Counted from the first letter of the stretch, positions 16,642-25,869 are shown. The stretch is DNA of 64,000 nucleotides from Nonomuraea candida (GCF_000725485.1 NZ_JOAG01000007.1:62001-126000), one strand, 5' to 3'. Notes: a model not told the origin generated them from the sequence alone. Numbers and translations are program-made.

Positions 16642-17394
16642 ATGAACGAGTTTTCCGACAATGCGTTTCTCATCACCGGCGGCGGCAGCGGCATGGGGCT
16701 GGCCACCGCACAGCGGCTACTGTCCGAGGGCGCGCGGGTCGCGCTCGCCGGCCGCAGCCCCGAGCGCCTGGACAAGGCGGTGCGCGAGCTCGACGCGGGC
16801 GACCGGGTGCTCGCCGTGCCCACCGACGTGTCGCGGCCGGGCGAGGTCGGCGCGCTGGTGTCGCGGATCGAGCAGAGCTTCGGCAGGCTCGACGGCGTCT
16901 TCGCCAACGCGGGCGTGGCCGGCTTCTCGCGCAGCGGCGACGTCACCGAGCAGGCCTTCGACGAGGTCGTCGCCACCAACCTCAAGGGCGTCTACTTCAC
17001 CATCCAGCAGTCGGTGCGGCTGATGAGCGGCGGCGGGTCGATCGTCATCAACGGCTCCTGGCTGGCGCACCGCGGCCTGGCCTTCACCTCGGTGTACGCC
17101 GCCAGCAAGGCCGCCGTGATCAACCTGGTCCGCACGCTGGCGGCCGACCTGGCGCCCAGTGGCATCCGGGTCAACGCGATCAGCCCCGGCTACATCGTCA
17201 CCGAGATGTTCGAGGCGATCTCCAACACGCCGGAGGCGCAGGAGGCGTGCCGGGCGCAGGTGGCGCTCGGGCGGCTCGGCACCGCCGAGGACGTGGCGGA
17301 CGCGGCGGCGTTCCTGCTGTCGGCGCGCTCGTCGTACATCACCGGTCAGGAGCTGCGGGTGGACGGCGGTCTGACCACCTCCGTGCCGCTCTGA
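16642..17394 (+). CDS. short-chain dehydrogenase/reductase
   Basis: 250 residues, classical SDR. Cofactor loop ITGGGSGMGLA at residues 10-20, FANAGV near residue 90, active-site YAASK near residue 154 with the upstream serine in INGSWL, and the C-terminal EDVADAAAFLLSA and GQELRVDGG signatures. NAD(P)H-dependent keto/alcohol conversion; the substrate cannot be told. There is no ribosome-binding site: the ATG is 6 bp downstream of the -10-like TGATTCT, so the mRNA is probably leaderless. Followed by its own gap and a new promoter box before the acyltransferase. Confidence 0.85.
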   Translation: MNEFSDNAFLITGGGSGMGLATAQRLLSEGARVALAGRSPERLDKAVRELDAGDRVLAVPTDVSRPGEVGALVSRIEQSFGRLDGVFANAGVAGFSRSGDVTEQAFDEVVATNLKGVYFTIQQSVRLMSGGGSIVINGSWLAHRGLAFTSVYAASKAAVINLVRTLAADLAPSGIRVNAISPGYIVTEMFEAISNTPEAQEACRAQVALGRLGTAEDVADAAAFLLSARSSYITGQELRVDGGLTTSVPL

Positions 17395-17423
17395 ACCGGA
17401 GAATTCCCCCTTCCCCCAAGTCC

Positions 17424-17439
17424 GCACGTGGCGAGATGC
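17424..17439 (+). promoter_or_regulatory. cluster promoter box, acyltransferase-exporter-P450 operon
   Basis: GCACGTGGCGAGATGC, close to consensus; a less typical CGAAAGAT follows after 18 bp. It starts a three-gene operon. Confidence 0.65.
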
Positions 17440-17498
17440 GACGGGCAGATGGCCGCACGAAAGATGGAGCAGGGCATTCCGAGAGAAAGGAGCCCAAC

Positions 17499-18674
17499 GT
17501 GACCTCCACCCCCCCTGCCGTGCGCGGAGATCTGCCCGCGCTGACCGGCATGCGCATCATCGCCGCGTTACTGGTATTCCTGAGCCACGTCATCTTCCCC
17601 TTCACCCAGGGGAACCAGAATATGGCCACCCCGTACGCGGACGACGGCATCACCCAGACGCTGATGTGGCTGTTCTATCCCGGCGGTTCCATCGGAGTGT
17701 CGTTCTTCTTCATCCTGAGCGGCTTCGTGATCACGTGGTCGGCCAAGCCGGGCGACCGGATCCGCGCCTACTACCGGCGCCGCGTCGTGAAGATCATGCC
17801 CAACCACGTGGTGACGTGGGCGCTTGCCATGCTGCTGTTCGCCGGCTCGTACACGGTCCTGTGGGGCCTGCCGAACCTGCTGCTGCTCAACGTCTTCGTC
17901 AACGACAACGCCATCTGGGGCGGCGCGAACATGCCGGCCTGGTCGCTGAGCGCGGAGATGCTGTTCTACCTGCTCTTCCCCGCGCTGATCATCCCGATCA
18001 GGAAGATCGCCGACAACCGGCTGTGGTTGTGGGCGGGGCTGGCCCTCGTCGGCATGGCCCTGATGTGCCTGGTGACGCTGACGCTGGTGCCCGACGCGCC
18101 CACGTACCCGGGCGAGGCGTTGTCGCTGCCGCAGTTCTGGTTCATCTACCTGTTCCCGCCCGTGCGGCTGTTCGAGTTCGTGCTCGGCATGATCCTGGCC
18201 AGGATCGTCGCCGCGGGCAGGTGGCCGCGCATCGGGGTGCTGCCGGTGATGGCGCTGATGGTGATCGGCTACGCGGCCACCCTGTACGTCCCCTGGCCCT
18301 ACAGCGTCTCCCTGGTGACCGCCATCCCCTTCGCGCTGGCCATCGGCACCTTCGCCCAGGCCAACCTGGAGGGCAGGAAGACGTTCTTCGGCACCAGGCC
18401 GATGGTCTGGCTGGGACAGATCTCCTTCGGCTTCTACCTGACCCAGTCCATCGTCCTGTACTGGCTGCGCGAGGCGGTGCTCGGCAAGGCCGAGTACGGG
18501 CCCGTGGGCGGCACGCTGCTCGTGATAGCGCTGGCCGGCGCCACCGTCGTGACGGGCTGGCTGCTCTACACGCTGGTGGAGCGCCCGGCCATGAAGTACT
18601 GGAGCAGATCCCGCAAGCCTCCGGTCCAGCCGGAGCCCGCCGAGCAGGCGCCCGTGGGCGCGCTGACCAAGTGA
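17499..18674 (+). CDS. membrane acyltransferase (acyltransferase-3 family)
   Basis: 391 residues, about ten transmembrane segments, OafA/MdmB-type acyltransferase. The family histidine is in VFLSHVIFPF near residue 33, followed by GSIGVSFFFILSGFVITW. These enzymes acylate sugar or polyketide hydroxyls (MdmB acylates a macrolide). AAGGAG 6 nt before GTG 17499 sets the start. First gene of an operon with the MFS exporter (14 bp gap) and the P450. A second member of the family is at 32392; one may acylate the sugar and the other the core. Confidence 0.85.
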   Translation: MTSTPPAVRGDLPALTGMRIIAALLVFLSHVIFPFTQGNQNMATPYADDGITQTLMWLFYPGGSIGVSFFFILSGFVITWSAKPGDRIRAYYRRRVVKIMPNHVVTWALAMLLFAGSYTVLWGLPNLLLLNVFVNDNAIWGGANMPAWSLSAEMLFYLLFPALIIPIRKIADNRLWLWAGLALVGMALMCLVTLTLVPDAPTYPGEALSLPQFWFIYLFPPVRLFEFVLGMILARIVAAGRWPRIGVLPVMALMVIGYAATLYVPWPYSVSLVTAIPFALAIGTFAQANLEGRKTFFGTRPMVWLGQISFGFYLTQSIVLYWLREAVLGKAEYGPVGGTLLVIALAGATVVTGWLLYTLVERPAMKYWSRSRKPPVQPEPAEQAPVGALTK

Positions 18675-18688
18675 GAGGAAGGGACTAG

Positions 18689-20290
18689 ATGGACATGAAC
18701 GCACCGGCGAAGGCCGGCACCCGCGAGTGGCTGGCGCTGGCCATCCTGGCCCTGCCGACGCTGCTGCTCTCGATCGACATGAGCGTGCTCTACCTGGCGC
18801 TCCCCCACCTCAGCTCCGAGCTGGGGGCCTCGCTCACCCAGCAGCTCTGGATCACCGACATCTACGGCTTCGTCATCGGCGGCCTCCTGGTCACCATGGG
18901 CCGGCTCGGTGACCTGATCGGCCGGCGCAAGCTGCTGCTCATCGGCGCCGCCGCCTTCACCGCCGCGTCGGTGCTGGCCGCCTACTCCACCAGCGCCGAG
19001 ATGCTCATCGTCTCCCGCGCGCTGCTCGGGATCGCGGGCGCGACGATCATGCCGTCGACGATGTCGCTGATCGCCACCATCTTCAAGGACCCCGCGCAGA
19101 TGGGCACCGCCATCTCGGTCTGGATGGCCTGCTTCATGGGCGGCGTCGCGCTCGGCCCCGTGGTCGGCGGCGTCATGCTGGAGAACTTCTGGTGGGGCTC
19201 GGTGTTCCTGCTGGCGGTGCCGGTCATGGTGCTGCTGCTCGCGGCCGGGCCCGCGCTGCTGCCCGAGCACCGCGACCCCGCGGGCGGCCGGCTCGACCTG
19301 CCCAGCGTGGCGCTGTCGCTGGCGGCCATCCTGCCCTTCGTCTACGGGCTGAAGGAGCTGGCCAAGCACGGCTGGCAGCTCTGGTACGTCGTCGCCATCG
19401 TCGTGGGCCTCGCCTTCGCCTTCGCGTTCGTGCGGCGGCAGCGCGGGCTGGACTCGCCGCTGCTCGACCTGAAGCTGTTCAAGCTGCCGGTCTTCCGGGC
19501 CGCGGTGTCGATCATGATTCTCGGCGGCATCGTCAACGGCAGCTTCTTCCTGGTCAGCATGTTCCTGCAGACCGTGGTCGGCCTGTCGCCGCTGGAGACG
19601 GGCCTGTGGGTGCTGCCCTCGACCGCGGCCACCATCGCCAGCGTGCTGCTGGCCCCCGTGATCGCGCGCAAGCTGCGCCCCGGGTACGTCATCGCGGCCG
19701 GCCTGGTCGTCATGTCGGGCGGCTACTTCGTGCTGAGCACGATCGACGTCGGCTCCGGCGTCGGCATCGTGCTGACCGGCCTGATCATCGGCTCGCTCGG
19801 CGCGGGGCCGATGAGCGCGCTCGGCAACTCGCTGATCTTCGGCTCCGTCCCGCCCGAGCGGGCCGGCTCGGCCTCGGCGGTCTCCGAGACGGGCGGCGAG
19901 CTGGGCATCGCGCTCGGCGTGGCCGCGCTGGGCAGCGTCGGCACCGCCGTCTACAGCGTGCAGATCGCCGGCACGCTGCCCGCGTCCGTGCCGCCCGCCC
20001 TCGCCGGCACGGCGAGCGAGGGCATCGCGGGCGCCATCAACGCCGCCCAGCAGGTGGCCGCGCCCGTGGCCGCCGAGCTGCTCGCCGCCGGGCGCGAGGC
20101 CTTCACCACGTCGGTCAACGCCGCCACCGGCGTCAGCGCGGCGCTGGCCCTGTGCCTGGCCGTGGTCGCGCTGATCACGCTGAGGAAGGTGCCGCCGGCC
20201 TCCGAGCAGGCCATGGGGGAGGCGCCCGCGGAGCCTTCCGAGGAGCCTTCCCAGGACGCCACCGAGGAGCCCACGTCGGCCAAGGTCTGA
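18689..20290 (+). CDS. MFS drug exporter, DHA2 (14-TM) family
   Basis: 533 residues with 14 predicted membrane spans. Family motif GRLGDLIGRRKLLLIG between spans 2 and 3 and LDSPLLDLKLF-like loop mid-protein. EmrB/QacA-type proton-driven multidrug efflux; the same type is the proposed exporter in C-1027 (SgcB). The acidic Glu/Pro-rich tail (EAPAEPSEEPSQDATEE) is cytoplasmic. Most likely exports the product and so contributes to self-resistance. AGGAAGGGA precedes ATG 18689; the P450 gene follows after 37 bp. Confidence 0.9.
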   Translation: MDMNAPAKAGTREWLALAILALPTLLLSIDMSVLYLALPHLSSELGASLTQQLWITDIYGFVIGGLLVTMGRLGDLIGRRKLLLIGAAAFTAASVLAAYSTSAEMLIVSRALLGIAGATIMPSTMSLIATIFKDPAQMGTAISVWMACFMGGVALGPVVGGVMLENFWWGSVFLLAVPVMVLLLAAGPALLPEHRDPAGGRLDLPSVALSLAAILPFVYGLKELAKHGWQLWYVVAIVVGLAFAFAFVRRQRGLDSPLLDLKLFKLPVFRAAVSIMILGGIVNGSFFLVSMFLQTVVGLSPLETGLWVLPSTAATIASVLLAPVIARKLRPGYVIAAGLVVMSGGYFVLSTIDVGSGVGIVLTGLIIGSLGAGPMSALGNSLIFGSVPPERAGSASAVSETGGELGIALGVAALGSVGTAVYSVQIAGTLPASVPPALAGTASEGIAGAINAAQQVAAPVAAELLAAGREAFTTSVNAATGVSAALALCLAVVALITLRKVPPASEQAMGEAPAEPSEEPSQDATEEPTSAKV

Positions 20291-20327
20291 CACCGTTCCG
20301 AATCGCTGAGTTCTATGGGAGACCACA

Positions 20328-21569
20328 GTGGAAAGACGCTGCCCCGTTCTCGACACCACCGGCCGTGACATCCATGCGGAAACCGACTTCCTGCGCGCTC
20401 AGGGCCACGCCGTCCAGGTGGAGCTGCCCGGTGGGGTGCTCGCCTGGTCGGTCAACACCCACGAGGCGGTCAGGCAGCTGCTCGCCGAGCCCAACGTCAC
20501 CAAGAGCGCGCGCAACCACTGGCCCGCGTTCATCAACGGCGAGATCCCGCCCGACTGGGAGATGATCAGCTGGATCGCCATGGACAACATGGTCACCGCG
20601 TACGGCAAGGACCACGTCCGGCTGCGCCGGCTGGTCGGCAAGGCCTTCACGCCGCGCAGGACCGAGGCGATCAAGCCGCGCATCACGGCGCTGACGAACC
20701 ACCTCCTGGACGCGCTGGCGGCGACGGGGCCCGGCGAGGTGGTCGACCTGCGCGAGCGATTCGCCTACCCGCTGCCGGCCATGCTGGTCGCGGACCTGAT
20801 CGGCATGTCGGAGGAAGCCCGCGCGGCCACCGCCAAGGTCATCGACATGATGGTGGACACCACGGTCACGCCGGAGCAGGCACAGGCGATCCTGTCCGGC
20901 TGGCGCGGCGCCATGGCCGAGCTGATCGCGGAGAAGCGGGCCAACCCGGGCGAGGACATCACCACCGACCTGGTGACCGCGCGCGACACCGACGGCTCGC
21001 GGTTGTCGGAGGTCGAGCTCACCGACACGATCTTCGCGATCCTCGGCGCGGGCTCGGAGACCACGATCAACTTCTTCGACAACGCGATCACCGCGCTGCT
21101 CTCCCACCCCGAGCAGCTCGACCTGGTCAGGTCGGGCCGATCCACCTGGGACGACGTGATCGACGAGGTCCTGCGGGTGGAGTCGCCGCTGGCGCACCTG
21201 CCGCTGCGGTACGCCGTCACGGACATCCACCTCGACGGCGTCACCATCCCCCAGGGCGACCCGATCCTGATCAACTACGCCGCGGTGGGCCGCGACCCGG
21301 CCCTGCACGGCGCGGACGCGGGCGCCTTCGACCTCACCCGGCCGAACAAGGAGCACCTGTCGTTCGGGTACGGCCCGCACTACTGCCTCGGCGCCTCCAT
21401 CGCCAGGGCGGTCGCCACGATCGGGCTGTCGTCGCTGTTCGAGCGGTTCCCCGAGCTCAGCCTGGCGGTGGACAAGCAGGACCTGGTGCCGCTGCCGACG
21501 TTCATCATGAACGGGCACCGAGCGCTTCCGGTGCGCCTGACCGCCCCGGTTCCCGCGGCGGTGTCCTAG
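20328..21569 (+). CDS. cytochrome P450
   Basis: 413 residues, soluble bacterial P450 (CYP105/107-like length). I-helix [12 protein letters not shown] near residue 245 carrying the conserved Thr; ExxR as EVLR near residue 285; haem loop [15 protein letters not shown] near residues 344-358 with the cysteine ligand. GGGAG 6 nt before GTG 20328. It needs ferredoxin and reductase from elsewhere. Third gene of the operon with acyltransferase and exporter; a late-stage hydroxylation or epoxidation is the simplest guess. Confidence 0.92.
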   Translation: MERRCPVLDTTGRDIHAETDFLRAQGHAVQVELPGGVLAWSVNTHEAVRQLLAEPNVTKSARNHWPAFINGEIPPDWEMISWIAMDNMVTAYGKDHVRLRRLVGKAFTPRRTEAIKPRITALTNHLLDALAATGPGEVVDLRERFAYPLPAMLVADLIGMSEEARAATAKVIDMMVDTTVTPEQAQAILSGWRGAMAELIAEKRANPGEDITTDLVTARDTDGSRLSEVELTDTIFAILGAGSETTINFFDNAITALLSHPEQLDLVRSGRSTWDDVIDEVLRVESPLAHLPLRYAVTDIHLDGVTIPQGDPILINYAAVGRDPALHGADAGAFDLTRPNKEHLSFGYGPHYCLGASIARAVATIGLSSLFERFPELSLAVDKQDLVPLPTFIMNGHRALPVRLTAPVPAAVS

Positions 21570-21577
21570 CCCCCGTG

Positions 21578-21612
21578 AAGAGCCTCCGCACCGTCCGGGT
21601 GCGGAGGCTCTT
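21578..21612 (+). terminator. intrinsic terminator after the P450
   Basis: Perfect 15-bp stem (21578-21592 with 21598-21612), 5-nt loop, ending in CTCTTT; 8 bp past the P450 stop. Confidence 0.88.
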
Positions 21613-21630
21613 TCATGGGGTGGGGTCAGG

Positions 21631-21721
21631 TGGCCGGGTTCTGTGGCCGGGTTCTGTGGCCGGGTTCTGTGGCCGGGTTCTATGGGCGGGTTCTATGGGC
21701 GGGTTCTGTGGCCGGTTCGGG
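21631..21721. repeat. seven tandem copies of a 13-bp unit
   Basis: The unit TGGCCGGGTTCTG is repeated three times exactly, then as TGGCCGGGTTCTA, TGGGCGGGTTCTA, TGGGCGGGTTCTG and a final degenerate copy. It fills the gap between the P450 terminator and the convergent decarboxylase-like gene. Confidence 0.85.
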
Positions 21722-21760
21722 CCGTGGACCGGCCGGGGACGGTACGGCCGGGCCGTGCGG

Positions 21761-22774
21761 TCAGCTCGCGGCGGCCACGGGGACGCCGGAGTCGGGGGCG
21801 GCCAGCCACCACGGGTTCGCCCTGGCCCACTCGATGGTCCGCGCGACGCCCTCGGCCAGCGAGGTCGTCGCCTCCCAGCCCAGCAGCCTGCGCGCCTTGG
21901 TGCTGTCGGGCACGCGCCGCGGCACGTCCTCGTAGGCGGGCCCCAGGGCGGCGCGCGCGTCCACCTCGACCGTCCTGGCCCCGGTCAGCGCCGCGACCGT
22001 GGTGACCGCCTCGCGCACGGTGCTCTCGGTCATGCTGCCCAGGTTGAACACCTCGCCCGCGCCTCCCCTGTCGGCGACCAGCAGCGTGCCGGCCACCGCG
22101 TCGGCCACGTACGTGAAGCAGCGGGTCTGCCGGCCGCCGTCGTAGAGCGCCAGCGGCTGCCCGTTGAGCGCCCGGTGCACGGTGCGGCTGATGACGAAGG
22201 CGGGCCGCTGGCCGGGGCCGTAGGCGTTGAAGTAGCGCACGATCGCCGCGTCCAGCCCGTGCTGCCGGCAGAACGCCAGCGTGAGGTGCTCGGACATGGC
22301 CTTGGCCGAGGAGTAGGTCCAGCGGTCGGCGGCGGTGGAGCCGAGCACCCGGTCGGCGTCCTCCGCCCACGGCACGGCCGGGTTCTTGCCGAACACCTCG
22401 CTGGTGCTGGCGACCACCACGCGCGCGCCGGCCTCGGTGGCCCGCTCCAGCACGTTCCTGGTGCCCTGGAAGTTGACGTCGATCACGTCGAGCGGGCGGG
22501 CCAGGTAGCGGTCCACCCCGACCTCGGCGGCCAGGTGGTAGACGACGTCCACCCCCGGGCCGACGGCCTGGGCCAGCCGCGTCCGGTCGCGGATGTCGCC
22601 GGTGACGGTGCGCACCGGCGGGCCGGGCTCTCGGCCGCCGGTGGCCGCGTGCGCCGGCGGGCCGGGCTCGCGGTCGAAGACCGTCACCTCGTCGCCGCGG
22701 GCGAGCAGCGCCCGCACCAGATGCCTGCCGATGAAGCCGGAGCCGCCGGTGACGACCGCGCGTGCGCCCGCCAT
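21761..22774 (-). CDS. extended-SDR sugar enzyme, probable NDP-glucuronate decarboxylase
   Basis: 337 residues. NAD-binding VVTGGSGFIGRHL at the start, YSSAK active site near residue 170 and the STSEVFG segment typical of UDP-xylose synthase/ArnA-type decarboxylases. Together with the 6-dehydrogenase at 5121 it would turn NDP-glucose into NDP-glucuronate and then NDP-xylose or its 4-keto form, the pentose route known for calicheamicin (CalS8/CalS9) and maduropeptin. A 4-epimerase function is the alternative. ATG 22774 has only a weak GGGGACGGG upstream. Divergent from the glycosyltransferase with back-to-back promoter boxes. Confidence 0.75.
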   Translation of the reverse strand: MAGARAVVTGGSGFIGRHLVRALLARGDEVTVFDREPGPPAHAATGGREPGPPVRTVTGDIRDRTRLAQAVGPGVDVVYHLAAEVGVDRYLARPLDVIDVNFQGTRNVLERATEAGARVVVASTSEVFGKNPAVPWAEDADRVLGSTAADRWTYSSAKAMSEHLTLAFCRQHGLDAAIVRYFNAYGPGQRPAFVISRTVHRALNGQPLALYDGGRQTRCFTYVADAVAGTLLVADRGGAGEVFNLGSMTESTVREAVTTVAALTGARTVEVDARAALGPAYEDVPRRVPDSTKARRLLGWEATTSLAEGVARTIEWARANPWWLAAPDSGVPVAAAS

Positions 22775-22874
22775 GTCAGCCCGTCCCCGAATGGTCTGCG
22801 GAAAAACACATGAGACTCTCCCTCGGAAAAATGGCGTGGATGAACAAAAGCACAACGCGTGCCACCGCCCGCCC

Positions 22875-22890
22875 GCATCTCCTGCATTGC
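22875..22890 (-). promoter_or_regulatory. cluster promoter box, sugar decarboxylase-like gene
   Basis: Minus strand GCAATGCAGGAGATGC, 19 bp, then TTGTGCT. Ten outer bases form a perfect inverted repeat with the facing copy at 22900. Confidence 0.75.
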
Positions 22891-22899
22891 CGGAAACCG

Positions 22900-22915
22900 G
22901 CACGTCAGGAGATGC
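22900..22915 (+). promoter_or_regulatory. cluster promoter box, glycosyltransferase
   Basis: Plus strand GCACGTCAGGAGATGC, 18 bp, then TGATGCT at 22934-22940. One of the best copies. Confidence 0.8.
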
Positions 22916-22986
22916 ATCGTCAATTCCGGCGATTGATGCTGGTTAGGGAATTCCACTCCATCGAGGAGTTCGCGAGGGAGCGCTAC

Positions 22987-24282
22987 ATGCGAATCATGCT
23001 GACTGTGTGGCCACAGGCGTGCCACCTCTACCCCGCCGTGCCGTACGCGCAGGCGCTGCAGCTCGCCGGGCACGAGGTCGTCGTGGCCTGCCCGCCCGGC
23101 GCGGCCGACGACATCGTGGCCGCGGGCCTGACGGCCGTCACGTGCGGCGAGCCCGACACCGGCGGGTGGGTCCGCGACGACCTGCCGCCCGACCCGGAGG
23201 AGATGGAGCGCCTGGCCACCGCCCTGGGGGTGACGCAGGACGAGCGCGACATCTGGGACGTGTTCTTCCAGTACTACCTCATGGGCGTCAGGTTCCAGCT
23301 CCCGCCCGTGCCGAGCGCGCAGAACAAGGCGCTGGTCGAGTTCGCCCGCACGTGGCGGCCCGACCTGGTGCTGTGGGACCCGTGGTTCCCGGCCGGCGCC
23401 GTGGCGGCCAAGGTGGCGGGCGCCGCGCACGGCCGGATCCTCATGGCCCCCGACTACAGCGGCTGGGCCGTCGAGCTGTACGCCAGGCAGGCCACGCCGC
23501 CGGTGGACCCGCTGGCGCGGGCGGTGCGCCCGCTGGCCGAGCACTACGGCGTCGAGGTGGACCGCGAGCTGCTGGTCGGCCAGTTCACCATCGACCCGCT
23601 GCCGCGGGAGATGCGCCTGTCGCAGGACCTGGCCGCGGTGCCGGTGCGCTGGAGCCCGTACAACGGCGGCGGCGTCAAGCCCTCCTGGCTGTACGACCGG
23701 CCGGCCCGCCCGCGCCTGGCCATGTCGGTCGGGCTGTCCACCAGGACCTACCACAAGGGCGAGTGGCGCGCGCCGAAGGTCTTCGAGGCGGTCGCCGACC
23801 TGGACGTCGAGCTGGTCGCCACGCTCAACGCCGACCAGCTCGAAGGCATCTCCTCGATCCCCTCCAACGTCCGCACCGTGGACTACGTCCCGCTGCTGCA
23901 ACTGCTGCCGACCTGCGCGGCCAGCATCAACCACGGCTCCAGCGGCACGTTCTGGGCCTCGGTCGCCGCCGGGGTGCCGCAGCTCATCGGCGACACCGAC
24001 GAGCCGCAGCGCGTCGTCGTGGTCGACGGGGAGAACAGCAAGATGGCCGAGCGGAACATCCTGTCCAAGCTCGCGATCGGCTACCTGGAGTCGCGCGGCG
24101 CCGGGCTCCGCCTCGACCACCAGAAGCAGTCGGTCGAGGAGATCAGGGCCGCGATCGTCGCGGCGCTGGAGGAGCCCCGCTACCGCGAGGGCGCCGCCGC
24201 CGTGCACCAGGAGTGGCTGGACCGGCCGGGCCCCGCCGAGATCGTGCCCGCCCTGGAGAAGCTCACCGCGATGCACCGCTGA
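22987..24282 (+). CDS. glycosyltransferase, GT1 family
   Basis: 431 residues of the two-domain GT-B, EryCIII/SgcA6-like type used on antibiotic aglycones. N-terminal acceptor domain from MRIMLTVWPQACHLYP; C-terminal donor domain with VDYVPLLQLLPTCAASINHGSSGTFWASVAAGVPQ, the conserved donor-site region with the histidine and the GxxGT turn, near residues 300-335. GGGAG 6 nt before ATG 22987. Only one glycosyltransferase is visible although two C-methyltransferases exist. It should attach the amino pentose. No separate P450-like activator protein is adjacent. Confidence 0.88.
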   Translation: MRIMLTVWPQACHLYPAVPYAQALQLAGHEVVVACPPGAADDIVAAGLTAVTCGEPDTGGWVRDDLPPDPEEMERLATALGVTQDERDIWDVFFQYYLMGVRFQLPPVPSAQNKALVEFARTWRPDLVLWDPWFPAGAVAAKVAGAAHGRILMAPDYSGWAVELYARQATPPVDPLARAVRPLAEHYGVEVDRELLVGQFTIDPLPREMRLSQDLAAVPVRWSPYNGGGVKPSWLYDRPARPRLAMSVGLSTRTYHKGEWRAPKVFEAVADLDVELVATLNADQLEGISSIPSNVRTVDYVPLLQLLPTCAASINHGSSGTFWASVAAGVPQLIGDTDEPQRVVVVDGENSKMAERNILSKLAIGYLESRGAGLRLDHQKQSVEEIRAAIVAALEEPRYREGAAAVHQEWLDRPGPAEIVPALEKLTAMHR

Positions 24283-24388
24283 CCGCTCACCTGGCCGCAC
24301 CGTCAGCCCGCAGCGCGGAGGCAGCGTCAGCCGCAGCGCGGAGGCACTGGCAGCCCGCACCACAAGAAGCACCGGCAGCCCGCACGCA

Positions 24389-24427
24389 GAAGGGGCCGCG
24401 GACCTCCATCGGGTCCGCGGCCCCTTC
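24389..24427. terminator. 16-bp perfect hairpin between convergent genes
   Basis: Stem 24389-24404 pairs perfectly with 24412-24427, 7-nt loop; lies between the convergent glycosyltransferase and solute-binding-type genes and can serve both. It is preceded (24301-24385) by imperfect CAGCCCGCAGCGCGGAGGCA repeats. Confidence 0.85.
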
Positions 24428-24444
24428 CGGCCGTCGCGGGAGTG

Positions 24445-25869
24445 TCAGCGGTGCAGCTTGACCACGGCCTCCATGTCGGCGGCCGAGTAGTCGCGCCCGG
24501 CCCGCATCTCCCTGAACGCCTCCACGCTGAGGCTGGTCGGCGGGCTGTTCTTCGGGTCGCGGAAGCCGGACGACAGCGCGTAGGCGTTGTAGGCGTCGAG
24601 CAGCTCCTGCGCCTCCACGGTGGCGAAGGCCATGCGCTCGGCCGGGTCGGCGCCGTTGAGCACGTCGCCGATCGCCCGGGTCATCACGTCCTGGTTGCCG
24701 GCGAAGTCGCCGAACAGCGCGCCCTCGGAGGCCGGGACGCCGCTCTGGCCCGTCGGGAAGCGCATGACGTGGTCGTAGGCCAGCCGGTGGTGGGGGTGGG
24801 CGGCGTACCAGCCCTCCTCCTCCAGCAGGTCGTGAGCGGCGTGGGTGAGCGGCAGGAAGCTGTTGGCCTTGTGGCGCTCGGCCGCGTTGCGCGGGCTGTG
24901 CAGGTACATGAGGAACGCCAGCGCGCCCTCCTGCGTCGCCTCGTCCAGCCCCTCGGCCATCCAGAGGGCGGTGCCGGCGATGGCGTTGCCGACGTACGGG
25001 ACGGTCGCGTCGTACGGGAAGATGCCCGCCTCGATGCCGAAGCCGTTGTCCTCGGCGGCCCGGAACATGTAGTTGACGTCGTTGGAGGAGGAGATCCTGA
25101 TGGCCACGTCCTGGTCGGCGAAGGCCTTGAGCGTGCCCGCCCAGTCGGGGATCTTGCCGGTGTAGTGGTAGTGGCCGTCGGCGTGCAGCCCGCGCCACCA
25201 CTCCACCCAGCGCAGCATCTCCGGCGAGGCCAGGTCGGCGACCGTGGCCCGCCCGAGCCGGCCGTTGTGCTCGTTCACGAGCAGGCCGCCCTGCGTGGCC
25301 AGCGCCTGCTGGATGAACGTGCCGTGGTTGGACCACGTGATGGCGTGGGAGGGGCCGTCACGCAGCGCCGCCACCCGGGCGCACACCTCCTCCACCTCCT
25401 GCCAGGTGCGCGGCAGGCTCTCCACGCCCGCGCGCCGCAGCAGGTCGGTGTTGGCGTACAGCAGGCTCGTGGTGCCCACGGTGGGCATGCACGTCAGGTC
25501 GCCGGCCAGGGTGTAGTAGTCGCGCAGCGGCGCGATGATGTCGTCGAGCACGACCGGCTCGCCCAGCACCTCGGTGCGCCCGGCGACGGCCTTCTCCACC
25601 GAGGCGAACAGCGGGCGGCCGTCCTGCCGGCGCGAGTCGCGGGCGACCTGCGTCATGTAGAAGTAGTACTCCGACAGAGCCGGGACGTGCCCTTCCGCGG
25701 CGGCCTCCGCGACCTGCCGGGGAAGCTGCCAGAAATCCTTGCCGTGCACCACCACCTGATACTCGGGGTGCAGTCGCTCGAAATCGGCGGCCTGCTGATA
25801 CCACCGATCCATCCAGCCGGGAAACGTCAGGTCGGGGACCCATACTTCGATCGGAATCCTGTTCTTCAT
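24445..25869 (-). CDS. solute-binding-protein-fold protein without signal peptide
   Basis: 474 residues resembling the extracellular solute-binding proteins of sugar ABC transporters (UgpB/MalE cluster): domain 1 strands IEVWVPDLTFPGWMDRWYQQ, ligand-cleft segments YANTDLLRRAGVESLPRTWQEVEEV and GIEAGIFPYDATVPYVGNAIAG. Unlike those proteins it has no signal peptide or lipobox: the protein begins MKNRIPIEVW, already in the first beta-strand. The start is supported by a -10-like AAACCAT 6 bp upstream, implying a leaderless mRNA. No permease or ATPase genes adjoin it. A cytoplasmic binding, carrier or sequestering role for an intermediate or product is inferred. Confidence 0.75.
   Translation of the reverse strand: MKNRIPIEVWVPDLTFPGWMDRWYQQAADFERLHPEYQVVVHGKDFWQLPRQVAEAAAEGHVPALSEYYFYMTQVARDSRRQDGRPLFASVEKAVAGRTEVLGEPVVLDDIIAPLRDYYTLAGDLTCMPTVGTTSLLYANTDLLRRAGVESLPRTWQEVEEVCARVAALRDGPSHAITWSNHGTFIQQALATQGGLLVNEHNGRLGRATVADLASPEMLRWVEWWRGLHADGHYHYTGKIPDWAGTLKAFADQDVAIRISSSNDVNYMFRAAEDNGFGIEAGIFPYDATVPYVGNAIAGTALWMAEGLDEATQEGALAFLMYLHSPRNAAERHKANSFLPLTHAAHDLLEEEGWYAAHPHHRLAYDHVMRFPTGQSGVPASEGALFGDFAGNQDVMTRAIGDVLNGADPAERMAFATVEAQELLDAYNAYALSSGFRDPKNSPPTSLSVEAFREMRAGRDYSAADMEAVVKLHR

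Noticed and set aside
21631..21721. CRISPR array
   Set aside because: The copies are 13 bp and directly adjacent, without spacers or cas genes.
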